DNA of 21,942 nt from Nitrosopumilales archaeon CG15_BIG_FIL_POST_REV_8_21_14_020_37_12 (GTDB lineage: Archaea > Thermoproteota > Nitrososphaeria > Nitrososphaerales > Nitrosopumilaceae): contig PFFZ01000090.1 of assembly GCA_002781805.1 (NCBI GenBank), positions 2,680 to 24,621 on the forward strand, written 5' to 3'. Under the pieces are notes generated by a model. It ran no database searches. It saw only the letters and a program-made list of their open reading frames with translations, and had not been told where the DNA came from. How positions within the stretch are numbered: position 1 is the stretch's first letter; each line of letters begins with the position of its first letter. Below, one piece after another: positions 1 to 5,440 of the stretch. A program made the position numbers and the translations under genes.

Positions 1-420
1 TAGAAGTGGAAGCAAGCTTGATTTCTTGCTTATGGCCCTAATCAGAATATAGCTTCTAGATGTTGCTAAGGAATACGCAGAAAGCTCCATAATTCCAAAC
101 GGGGAAAGATAAAGAATTGCAAGTGGTGGTATTTCGCTTAACTGTGGAGCAATTGTGACAATTGCTGAGAATGCAAAACCGGTAGACCATGCAGAGAACA
201 AGCCCCATGCAATGCCAAATCCAGGAATAAACATGGGTAGCGATATGGTGGTATTATGGACAAAGATTCCAATTGCATCAATATTCTCTACTAGTTTCTC
301 AAATTCAGTCATGAATGCATTGGCCTCTTCATCAGAGACATCCGACATGGAGCCTAATTGATATGCAAGAGAGAACAAGCCCATAAAAATAAAGAAAAGA
401 ATAAGTCTCATTTTTAACAT
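1..420 (-). CDS. SpoIIM-like (DUF95) integral membrane protein, 3' end cut by window edge
   Basis: The minus strand is open from an ATG at 420 to the window edge, giving 140 residues without a stop, so the C-terminus is missing. Translation shows a first hydrophobic segment at residues 5-20, a polar acidic stretch (about 21-45), then IPGFGIAWGLFSAWSTGFAF at about 62-85, followed by another hydrophobic stretch. The proline/glycine-rich segment before a long hydrophobic run is the pattern of the stage II sporulation protein M family, which is widespread in non-sporulating archaea as a multi-pass membrane protein of unclear function. It is divergent from the PolD small subunit gene with 74 bp between the starts. 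No in-frame ATG lies upstream before a stop. The family call rests on this motif only. Function here is unknown. Confidence 0.72.
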   Translation of the reverse strand, partial: MLKMRLILFFIFMGLFSLAYQLGSMSDVSDEEANAFMTEFEKLVENIDAIGIFVHNTTISLPMFIPGFGIAWGLFSAWSTGFAFSAIVTIAPQLSEIPPLAILYLSPFGIMELSAYSLATSRSYILIRAISKKSSLLPLL

Positions 421-467
421 GCTAGCCTTTGCTTTGTATGATATTTGAGGCTTCGTTTGGACACAGA

Positions 468-475
468 TTTAATTA
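468..475 (+). promoter_or_regulatory. TATA-like box of the PolD small subunit gene
   Basis: TTTAATTA lies 27 bp before the ATG at 495. That spacing would put transcription initiation at or within a few bases of the start codon, so the mRNA is probably leaderless. No Shine-Dalgarno sequence precedes the start. Confidence 0.5.
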
Positions 476-494
476 AACCAGAAAATATTCCTCC

Positions 495-1943
495 ATGTTG
501 AAAAAGGAATTAACATTTGCTTTGAATTATGCCTTGAATAAGGGATTTCAGATTCATCCAGATGCCTTTAAAATTCTAGAAAACATAGATGTTAAAAAAC
601 TAGAGAAGATCATCAAGGAAATTGTTCGGGAAAAGACTAGGCAAAAATTGTTCCTGATCAATCAAGATGATTTGGAAACTTATTTGGGAATAAAAGAAGA
701 TTTGAATTTAAAAAGTGAGCACAGAATACTGTCGGATCCGACATCAAAAATCACGACTGGTGAAGGGGTAAAGGGGTACAACGCGTTGTTTTCTAGTCGT
801 TTTAACAAGCTTAAAAGAATCATTTTTGACAGGCCTGAGTCCAGAATGTTAAAGTCTATTGCATCAGTAAAATCAGTAAAAACTGAAGATGACATGTATG
901 TTTGTGGTTTAGTCACAACAAGAAATACTGAAAGAAATATTGTGAAATTAGTTTTAGAGGATCCTTCGGGAACTTTTGAAGGCATAGTGTTTGACAGCGA
1001 ATTACAGAAGGTTGCAGGTTCTCTACTAAGTGATCAGTTTGTAATGGCTAGAATAAGCATGGGTAAAAATTCGGGATTTATTATCAAAGATCTTATTTTG
1101 CCTGATATTCCAGAACAGGCCATTAATAGATCTGAAACTGAGACTTTTGCTGTATTTCTTTCAGATCTTCATATCGGTAGCAAGTACTTTATGGAAAAAG
1201 AGTTTTCAGAATTTGTTAGTTGGATTTCAAGTCCTGATCCCACTGCCAGAAAGGTCAGGTTCGTATTGATTGGGGGGGATGTTGTAGATGGAGTAGGAAT
1301 CTACCCTAATCAAGACAAGGAGTTGGTCTTTCAGACATTAGAAGAGCAATTACGCAGGCTGGAGGAATTATTGGATAAAATTCCAAAACATGTGAAAATA
1401 TTCATCATGCCTGGAAACCATGATCCTGGACGAAGAGCATTGCCACAGCCTGCAATCCCAAAAAAATACAATAATGGTTTATGGGAACGAGAGAACGTTT
1501 TCATGGTTGGAAATCCTACCATGATCTCTCTAAATGGGGTTAAAGTTTTGATGTTTCATGGTCAAAGTATAGATGATATTGTAAAGACCACACCTGGTCT
1601 GAGTTACGATAATCCGGCTAATGTGATGAAACATCTCCTGAAGGCAAGGCATCTTAGTCCGATATATGGCAGCCAGACACCAATTGCACCAGAGATGGAG
1701 GATCTTATGGTAATTGATGAAATTCCTGACATATTTCATGTAGGTCATGTACATAGGGCACAATTGGATATGTACAAAGGCATTTTATTGATAAATTCAG
1801 GTTCGTGGCAAAGGCAAACTCCATTTCAAGCAAGTGTTGGAATGACACCCAATCCGGGTATTGCCTTGATGGTAAATTTGAAAACATTTCAAGTGTTTCA
1901 TGAGAATTATAATTCCAACCTAGATAATATCTTGCAAAGTTAA
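495..1943 (+). CDS. polB: Family-D DNA polymerase small subunit DP1 (3'-5' exonuclease)
   Basis: This is the proofreading subunit of PolD, which pairs with the large catalytic subunit encoded at 6206-9583. The 482-residue protein has a helical N-terminal region (about 1-75), an OB-fold-like region (about 115-205) and a calcineurin-like phosphoesterase domain (about 215-470). All metal-binding motifs of an active Mre11-like nuclease are visible: SDLHIG (223-228), GGDVVDG (260-266), GNHDPGR (307-313), FHG (354-356) and GHVH (417-420). The length is within the archaeal range and there is no intein. In many euryarchaea the two subunit genes are adjacent; here they are about 4 kb apart with orc1/cdc6 and the putative origin between. 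The 3' end overlaps the convergent orc1/cdc6 gene by 24 bp. The ATG start fits the TATA-like box 27 bp upstream. Confidence 0.96.
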   Translation: MLKKELTFALNYALNKGFQIHPDAFKILENIDVKKLEKIIKEIVREKTRQKLFLINQDDLETYLGIKEDLNLKSEHRILSDPTSKITTGEGVKGYNALFSSRFNKLKRIIFDRPESRMLKSIASVKSVKTEDDMYVCGLVTTRNTERNIVKLVLEDPSGTFEGIVFDSELQKVAGSLLSDQFVMARISMGKNSGFIIKDLILPDIPEQAINRSETETFAVFLSDLHIGSKYFMEKEFSEFVSWISSPDPTARKVRFVLIGGDVVDGVGIYPNQDKELVFQTLEEQLRRLEELLDKIPKHVKIFIMPGNHDPGRRALPQPAIPKKYNNGLWERENVFMVGNPTMISLNGVKVLMFHGQSIDDIVKTTPGLSYDNPANVMKHLLKARHLSPIYGSQTPIAPEMEDLMVIDEIPDIFHVGHVHRAQLDMYKGILLINSGSWQRQTPFQASVGMTPNPGIALMVNLKTFQVFHENYNSNLDNILQS

Positions 1944-3122
1944 ATCATCTTTGAATGTTTTTTTTACCATCTCTGGTGCAATTGTAAGTTTGTATTTTTT
2001 GGTTCTTCCATGAATTCCTTGATGGACCAACCTTCCAGTGATGATTCCCGATAGCTCTATCTCACTAAGCATTTGAGTAATTCTTCTCTGGGTTAGTTCA
2101 TCCCTACCCACGGTTTTGCATAAAGCCTTGTATGATGAATAAATTTCTCCCGTAGACGAGCCGGCAGCCTTCATTATTGCAAGAATTACTAGTTTTTCAT
2201 GAAGGGGATATGATTTTAGTGAGGTTTCTTCTTTATTTTCCTCAATTTTTTGAGATGCTTCCCTAACATGCTCTTTTGTCACTTTATCTGATTGTTGTCT
2301 TTCAGCAAGTTCTCCTGCTACCCTGATCAGATCAATGGCTCTTCTTGCATCCCCATGTTCTCCACCTGCTAACGCAGCACATAGATTTAGGGCAGGTTCT
2401 TCTACTGAGTTTGGAATAAAGGCATCTTTTATTCTCTCTTCTAGAATTTTTTTAATTTGTTCGACATCATAGTTTGTAAAAACAATTTCTTCCTCGCCAA
2501 GACTGCTAATTACTCTTGGGTCTAACTTCTCTTTGAAAGTAAGATCATTTGATATTCCTACCAAGGCTAACGATCCCTGTGTTAATCGTTCATTTGCCCT
2601 GGTTAGTTGATATAAGATGTCCTTACCTGTTTTGGAGACTAGTTCGGCAAGATAATCAATCTCATCAATTACAAAAATAGCGTTTAGTTTATCATCATCA
2701 ATTTTATTCAAAATCCTCTTAAAGACTTCACTTATTGCTAGTCCGGTAGGTGGTAATTTTTCTTCACCCAAACCTAACTGCCTACCAAAACTCACTAAGA
2801 GACCATATAATGTGGTCTCTTCTTTAGAGTTTGAGTATACTAGTTTAATTGGAAAATTTGATTTTCTAACCCTCTCTTGAATTTTAGATAAGACTTTCTT
2901 TACAACTAAGGTTTTCCCAGTACCTGGTTTTCCATAGACTAGAAGATTTGAAGGTCGTGAGTGTTTAAGAATAGGTAAGAGTGATTGAGTTACTTGTTCT
3001 TGTTCTACAGTTCTATGTTGTATAGTGTCTGGAATGTAGGTAAAATGAAGTATATCTCTATTCTTGATTATGGATTTACCAGATTCAGCCGCATCAAGTA
3101 ATCTATCTATTGGATCTGACAT
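1920..3122 (-). CDS. cdc6: Orc1/Cdc6-type replication initiator (AAA+ ATPase with winged helix)
   Basis: This 400-residue AAA+ protein would bind origin recognition boxes and load MCM at the adjacent putative origin. Walker A is GKPGTGKT at 64-71, Walker B is IFVIDEID at 149-156, sensor 1 is GISND at 189-193, and DPRVISSL (201-208) carries a candidate arginine finger. GDARRAIDLI (257-266) is the sensor 2 / initiator signature. The C-terminal part (about 305-385) has the pattern of a winged-helix domain, including LSEIELSGIITGRLV. It reads away from the 478-bp intergenic region that contains ORB-like repeats, the usual archaeal cdc6-oriC arrangement. The ATG at 3122 is preceded at -2 to -13 by an inverted copy of an element also found in the origin, suggesting autoregulation. 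The 3' end overlaps polB by 24 bp. Confidence 0.96.
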   Translation of the reverse strand: MSDPIDRLLDAAESGKSIIKNRDILHFTYIPDTIQHRTVEQEQVTQSLLPILKHSRPSNLLVYGKPGTGKTLVVKKVLSKIQERVRKSNFPIKLVYSNSKEETTLYGLLVSFGRQLGLGEEKLPPTGLAISEVFKRILNKIDDDKLNAIFVIDEIDYLAELVSKTGKDILYQLTRANERLTQGSLALVGISNDLTFKEKLDPRVISSLGEEEIVFTNYDVEQIKKILEERIKDAFIPNSVEEPALNLCAALAGGEHGDARRAIDLIRVAGELAERQQSDKVTKEHVREASQKIEENKEETSLKSYPLHEKLVILAIMKAAGSSTGEIYSSYKALCKTVGRDELTQRRITQMLSEIELSGIITGRLVHQGIHGRTKKYKLTIAPEMVKKTFKDDLTLQDII

Positions 3123-3159
3123 TACTCACACACCTACGTTTCTACTCAACATCATAAAT

Positions 3160-3267
3160 CATATCTAAATTAAGAGAGTATAGTATAGAATACTAACTCT
3201 AGTTTAGTTTGTAATTAATTATTTTTAGTTAGTTTTAGATTTTCAAAAAAATAATTTTAAAAAAATA
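3160..3267. other. AT-rich tract, candidate duplex unwinding element
   Basis: This stretch is almost entirely A and T, with runs such as TAATTAATTATTTTTAG and AAAAAAATAATTTTAAAAAAA. It lies between the opposed element at the cdc6 start and the ORB-like boxes, which is where archaeal origins usually melt. It must also contain or adjoin the cdc6 promoter. Confidence 0.55.
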
Positions 3268-3291
3268 GAGTGGAAAAACAGGTGTGTGGGT
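3268..3291 (+). repeat. Partial ORB-like element in plus orientation
   Basis: GAGTGGAAA here matches the core of the two full boxes (which read CTGGAGTGGAAATGAAGGGG on the minus strand), and a G-rich tail AGGTGTGTGGGT follows at 3280-3291. It is opposed to the full boxes, giving the divergent arrangement typical of archaeal origins, but it lacks the ACGCCTG end. It may therefore be a mini-ORB. Confidence 0.5.
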
Positions 3292-3354
3292 TTTCCAAAC
3301 CAAATTAACAAGTTGTTAATTTTATGTTAAAAAAAGCCCAAAATAACCGATTTT

Positions 3355-3380
3355 GACCCCTTTATTTCCATTCCAGGCGT
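3355..3380 (-). repeat. ORB-like origin recognition box 1
   Basis: Read on the minus strand this is ACGCCTGGAATGGAAATAAA followed by a four-G tract. It resembles the archaeal ORB consensus (a TCCAGTGGAAAC-type core followed by AAGGGG) and matches box 2 at 3417-3442 in all but three positions over the shared 26 bp. The G tract corresponds to the G-string contacted by Orc1/Cdc6 in characterised ORBs. Confidence 0.8.
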
Positions 3381-3389
3381 TAAGATTGG

Positions 3390-3407
3390 TGTTAACAATG
3401 TTAACAA
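3390..3407. repeat. Tandem TGTTAACAA pair between the two ORB-like boxes
   Basis: Two perfect, abutting 9-bp copies of TGTTAACAA (3390-3398 and 3399-3407) sit in the 36-bp interval between the two ORB-like boxes. Each contains the palindrome GTTAAC. A third exact copy is at 3524-3532, and GTTAAC recurs at 3541-3546 and 3571-3576. Confidence 0.75.
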
Positions 3408-3416
3408 CCTAAAATT

Positions 3417-3442
3417 AACCCCTTCATTTCCACTCCAGGCGT
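3417..3442 (-). repeat. ORB-like origin recognition box 2
   Basis: On the minus strand this reads ACGCCTGGAGTGGAAATGAA and then a four-G tract, a closer match to the archaeal ORB consensus than box 1. It has the same orientation as box 1 and begins 62 bp after it, close to six helical turns, so the two would lie on the same face of the helix. Confidence 0.82.
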
Positions 3443-3500
3443 GAAATATAGGTAATAATTATGAATGAGTAATAGTTTGTTGTTAATAACAAAAAAACAC

Positions 3501-3508
3501 CCAGGCGT
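3501..3508 (-). repeat. Solitary CCAGGCGT, remnant or half ORB
   Basis: CCAGGCGT, the end shared by boxes 1 and 2, occurs a third time 66 bp beyond its copy in box 2. The sequence on its left (AAAAAAACAC) does not continue the box. The regular 62 and 66 bp spacing suggests a degenerate third site. Confidence 0.45.
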
Positions 3509-3577
3509 GGCTTACGCAGTCAATGTTAACAAACTAATTAGTTAACAAAACTTCTGGGATCTATTGAACTGTTAACA

Positions 3578-3597
3578 TTAGATCCTCATAGATCTAA
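3578..3597. promoter_or_regulatory. Perfect inverted repeat just before the 3601 gene, candidate operator
   Basis: TTAGATC and GATCTAA form perfect 7-bp arms around a 6-bp spacer (CTCATA). The repeat ends 3 bp before the ATG at 3601, where a leaderless transcript would begin, so a bound dimer would block initiation. The ligand is unknown. Autoregulation by the winged-helix-like product is one option. Confidence 0.45.
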
Positions 3598-3600
3598 AAG

Positions 3601-3987
3601 ATGGCCAAAAAACGTATTCGTATAGATATGGAAGACTCTGATGGTGCCCGTTATGATATCAAATTAGAGGGTAACGTAACAAGAGAAAAAGTATTAAAAA
3701 TATTTGAAATGATGGATTTGATGAATATTGAAGAAGAACAAGAAACCACCAATATGGATTCTATAGGCGCCAAAATATGGCATATCGTGGATAAATACTT
3801 CCCATTGGGCAAATTTACATCAACTAATATTCTTGAAAAATTTGAAGATGAATATAACGAGCCTGTTAAATTAAGTATAATATCCACATATTTGTCACGA
3901 TTTTCTTCAAAAGGAAGAATTGATAGAGTTAGAACCGGGCGTGAATGGACATATCAAGCCATAAAAATTGGTCAAAAATTAAAATAA
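3601..3987 (+). CDS. Origin-adjacent small protein with winged-helix-like C-terminal half
   Basis: I do not recognise a named family for this 128-residue protein. The first 30 residues (KKRIRIDMEDSDGARYDIKL) look like beta strands with alternating charges. A short acidic linker with EEEQE (44-48) follows. Residues about 53-122 alternate predicted helices and end in GRIDRVRTGREWTYQAI, where a charged turn between two short strands resembles a winged-helix wing. It may therefore bind DNA. It starts at the edge of the putative oriC and reads away from it, opposite to orc1/cdc6. The ATG fits well, and a perfect inverted repeat lies immediately upstream. Its stop is 3 bp from the convergent AbrB-like gene. 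A role at the origin is inference from position. Confidence 0.85.
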   Translation: MAKKRIRIDMEDSDGARYDIKLEGNVTREKVLKIFEMMDLMNIEEEQETTNMDSIGAKIWHIVDKYFPLGKFTSTNILEKFEDEYNEPVKLSIISTYLSRFSSKGRIDRVRTGREWTYQAIKIGQKLK

Positions 3988-3990
3988 TTA

Positions 3991-4152
3991 CTAAGTTATC
4001 ATAATTTTACGAATAATTAATCTATCCTTGCCTAAAATCACCTTCACATATTCACCCTTTTGAATATCCATATACTTACGAAATTGTTTTGGAATAGAGA
4101 TTGTACCTGCGGAAGTAATTTTTACTAATACCTCATTTTCCTGCACCGACAT
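3991..4152 (-). CDS. AbrB/MazE-type (SpoVT-AbrB, Sso7c4-like) DNA-binding protein, 53 residues
   Basis: A short minus-strand frame from ATG at 4152 to TAG at 3991-3993 encodes 53 residues. The order is KITSAGTISIPKQFRKYMDI at 11-30, GEYVKVIL at 33-40 and LIIRKI at 45-50. That is the swapped-hairpin AbrB fold: a T-x-G-x-[IV]-x-[IV]-P-K-x-[FI]-R core, a short helix and a final strand. Proteins this small are either antitoxin or transition-state regulators, or archaeal dimeric DNA-binding proteins such as Sso7c4 of Sulfolobus. No toxin gene is adjacent, so an antitoxin role is unsupported. An almost pure A/T stretch lies just upstream. The gene converges on the 3601 gene with a 3-bp gap, next to the putative oriC. 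Confidence 0.87.
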   Translation of the reverse strand: MSVQENEVLVKITSAGTISIPKQFRKYMDIQKGEYVKVILGKDRLIIRKIMIT

Positions 4153-4156
4153 AACC

Positions 4157-4213
4157 TAATTATAAATTAATAATATATATAATTTATTAAAATCTAAATT
4201 TTATAATTAATAA
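4157..4213. other. 57-bp nearly pure A/T stretch upstream of the AbrB-like gene
   Basis: Only one G or C occurs across this stretch. It directly precedes the AbrB-like gene's start and probably holds its promoter. The rest of the 133-bp interval up to 4285 shows an imperfect hairpin (GAAATAACC near 4215 against GGTTGTTTTATTTC near 4232), which might terminate the membrane-anchored winged-helix gene. Confidence 0.5.
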
Positions 4214-4285
4214 TGAAATAACCTTCCTCTGGGTTGTTTTATTTCAAAAATCATTAGAAATGACCCCCATTATGATACTTTGATC

Positions 4286-4888
4286 TTATTGTGTGATTGA
4301 GGGATTGTGTTGAATTGTTCCGATTCTTTCCATTCCCTTTTCTGTAATGGAATAGGTATAGGGTTTTGTTTTTGTGTTTCTTTCAACCAAACCATCATCA
4401 AATAGCTTTTTCATCATTCGTGAAGTATGCTCTCTACTACGCTTTAGGGCCCTTTGAATATCACGTGACGTCATAGATTTTGTTGTGATTAAGTGTAACA
4501 CGTGTTCTGTGATGTCATTTGGATCAATATCAGGCACATTTTCACTAATTTGTGGTTCTGGTTTGACTTCATGTCCAATATCAGGTCTTGGTTCTGGTTT
4601 GACCTCTTGTGTTTTTACAAGTTTTTCCAAAAATTGTTTTAATTCCATGTTTGTGTCCTGGGGTTTTGTCTCAATTCCCTGTAATTCTATAGCATCTAGG
4701 CGTATTTTCATATCAATTAACTGTCTTTCGTAATATTCCAAAAGCTCTGCCTGTGATGAGTCTATTTTGTGGCTAGTTTTGATAAATGGACGTATTTTAT
4801 AATACAAATACAGTCCTCCTAAACCTATAATGAATGCTAAAATCACACTTAGAATCACTTCAGGCTCAGGAATTTCTATTAACATCAC
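4286..4888 (-). CDS. Membrane-anchored winged-helix protein
   Basis: The protein of about 200 residues has three parts. One transmembrane helix (about 10-30, VILSVILAFIIGLGGLYLYY) lies near the N-terminus. A charged stretch with coiled-coil character (about 42-95) follows, then a proline/glutamate-rich linker with a repeated EVKPEP motif (about 95-120). The C-terminal domain (about 125-192) looks like a MarR/ArsR-type winged helix, with SRDIQRALKRSREHTSRMMK as the helix-turn-helix and LVERNTKTKPYTYSIT as the wing. The DNA-binding domain should face the cytoplasm, so the protein could tether DNA to the membrane or relay a signal. The first codon at 4888 is GTG, and ATG at 4885 is at least as likely. 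The upstream region is rich in TGTGA motifs. No named family recognised. Confidence 0.88.
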   Translation of the reverse strand: MMLIEIPEPEVILSVILAFIIGLGGLYLYYKIRPFIKTSHKIDSSQAELLEYYERQLIDMKIRLDAIELQGIETKPQDTNMELKQFLEKLVKTQEVKPEPRPDIGHEVKPEPQISENVPDIDPNDITEHVLHLITTKSMTSRDIQRALKRSREHTSRMMKKLFDDGLVERNTKTKPYTYSITEKGMERIGTIQHNPSITQ

Positions 4889-5017
4889 AAACTTTACGCC
4901 TAGAATGTGATTTATCGTGATTGAACAATATTATTTCACATTTTAGATTAACATACTCACACATATTATCACAACATTCTTTCACACAATATCATAGAGC
5001 ATACTAGCACCATCACA
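4885..5017. repeat. Cluster of TCACA/TGTGA motifs between two minus-strand genes
   Basis: TCACA occurs at 4885, 4936, 4957, 4969, 4982 and 5013, with one inverted copy at 4905. The copy at 4955-4963 is part of ACTCACACA, which also occurs next to the cdc6 start (3124-3132). The interval carries the promoter of the membrane-anchored winged-helix gene. More copies continue into the 3' part of the next gene, where codon content may explain them. Confidence 0.5.
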
Positions 5018-5375
5018 TGTTACATGCCTGACGTATGACTCTATCAATCACATTTATCACATCATCTTCTCTTTCAGGAAAAATATCACTATCATTTATC
5101 ACACTAATCTGTTCAGAAAGTTTTGATATCACATCAATATCATCAGGTAAAAGTATGCCTAAACCACGTAAAAGTATGATTGAATAGAATAAAGCAATTA
5201 ATTTCTCTCTGGATTGATTTACTTGCCTGTAATAGGCGCCTTTAGTTATAGTAAACTTAGATTCAAGTAGATCTTTCTGATTTAAAATAATTTCAATTTG
5301 CCTCTCAGTAAACAGTGATTTTTTGATAATTTTTTGTATAATATTGTTAAAATTAGATTGTTTAATGTCAGCCAT
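5013..5375 (-). CDS. Small helical protein, possible HTH, unknown function
   Basis: This 120-residue protein is predicted almost entirely helical. Residues about 21-53 (FTERQIEIILNQKDLLESKF, then TITKGAYYRQV) resemble the way sigma-region-4-like or MarR-like helix-turn-helices begin. Residues 59-76 (LIALFYSIILLRGLGILL) are hydrophobic but flanked by polar helices, so they probably form a core helix and not a membrane span. The C-terminus is acidic. I do not recognise the family. It is transcribed divergently from GGGP synthase with 65 bp between the starts. The palindrome TATACA-ATTC-TGTATA ends 3 bp before its ATG. It is 124 bp upstream of the membrane-anchored winged-helix gene on the same strand, and co-transcription is possible. 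Confidence 0.82.
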   Translation of the reverse strand: MADIKQSNFNNIIQKIIKKSLFTERQIEIILNQKDLLESKFTITKGAYYRQVNQSREKLIALFYSIILLRGLGILLPDDIDVISKLSEQISVINDSDIFPEREDDVINVIDRVIRQACNM

Positions 5376-5378
5376 AGC

Positions 5379-5394
5379 TATACAATTCTGTATA
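5379..5394. promoter_or_regulatory. Perfect inverted repeat before the 5375 gene, candidate operator
   Basis: TATACA and TGTATA flank ATTC with perfect 6-bp arms. The repeat ends 3 bp before the minus-strand ATG at 5375, the same placement as the inverted repeat before the 3601 gene. It may be an operator or may overlap a promoter element. Confidence 0.42.
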
Positions 5395-5412
5395 CTACCA
5401 TTCCAATTAAAC

Positions 5413-5420
5413 TTTAAAGA
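5413..5420 (+). promoter_or_regulatory. TATA-like box of the GGGP synthase-PolD large subunit pair
   Basis: TTTAAAGA lies 28 bp before the ATG at 5441, consistent with leaderless transcription of the two-gene unit. Confidence 0.48.
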
Positions 5421-5440
5421 GTCATTTACAAACCAATTTT

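Larger units (their letters stand above)
3123..3600. other. Putative chromosomal replication origin (oriC)
   Basis: This is the only gap over 300 bp in the window, and I found no convincing ORF in it. Its parts, left to right, are an inverted element beside the cdc6 start (3124-3135), a strongly AT-rich tract (about 3160-3267) that could act as the unwinding element, a partial plus-strand ORB-like core (3268-3291), two near-identical minus-orientation ORB-like boxes (3355-3380 and 3417-3442), a tandem TGTTAACAA pair between them, a solitary CCAGGCGT (3501-3508) and further GTTAAC palindromes up to 3576. Position next to orc1/cdc6 and similarity of the boxes to archaeal ORBs support the call. 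Origin activity is inference. Confidence 0.85.

Noticed and set aside
155..361. Plus-strand 68-residue frame near the left edge
   Set aside because: It is antisense to the SpoIIM-like frame, which is continuous, hydrophobic and family-like over the same bases.
3355..3576. Reading the repeats near 3355-3576 as a CRISPR array
   Set aside because: There are only two full boxes and one partial copy, with no uniform spacers and no cas genes. The match to ORB elements beside orc1/cdc6 explains them better.
3991..4152. Toxin-antitoxin antitoxin call for the AbrB-like protein
   Set aside because: No PIN, MazF-like or other toxin frame is adjacent. The neighbours look like DNA-binding or structural proteins.
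5013..5375. Membrane protein call for the 120-residue protein because of the LIALFYSIILLRGLGILL segment
   Set aside because: The segment is short, contains an arginine, and is embedded in a wholly helical polar protein, so a buried core helix is more likely.
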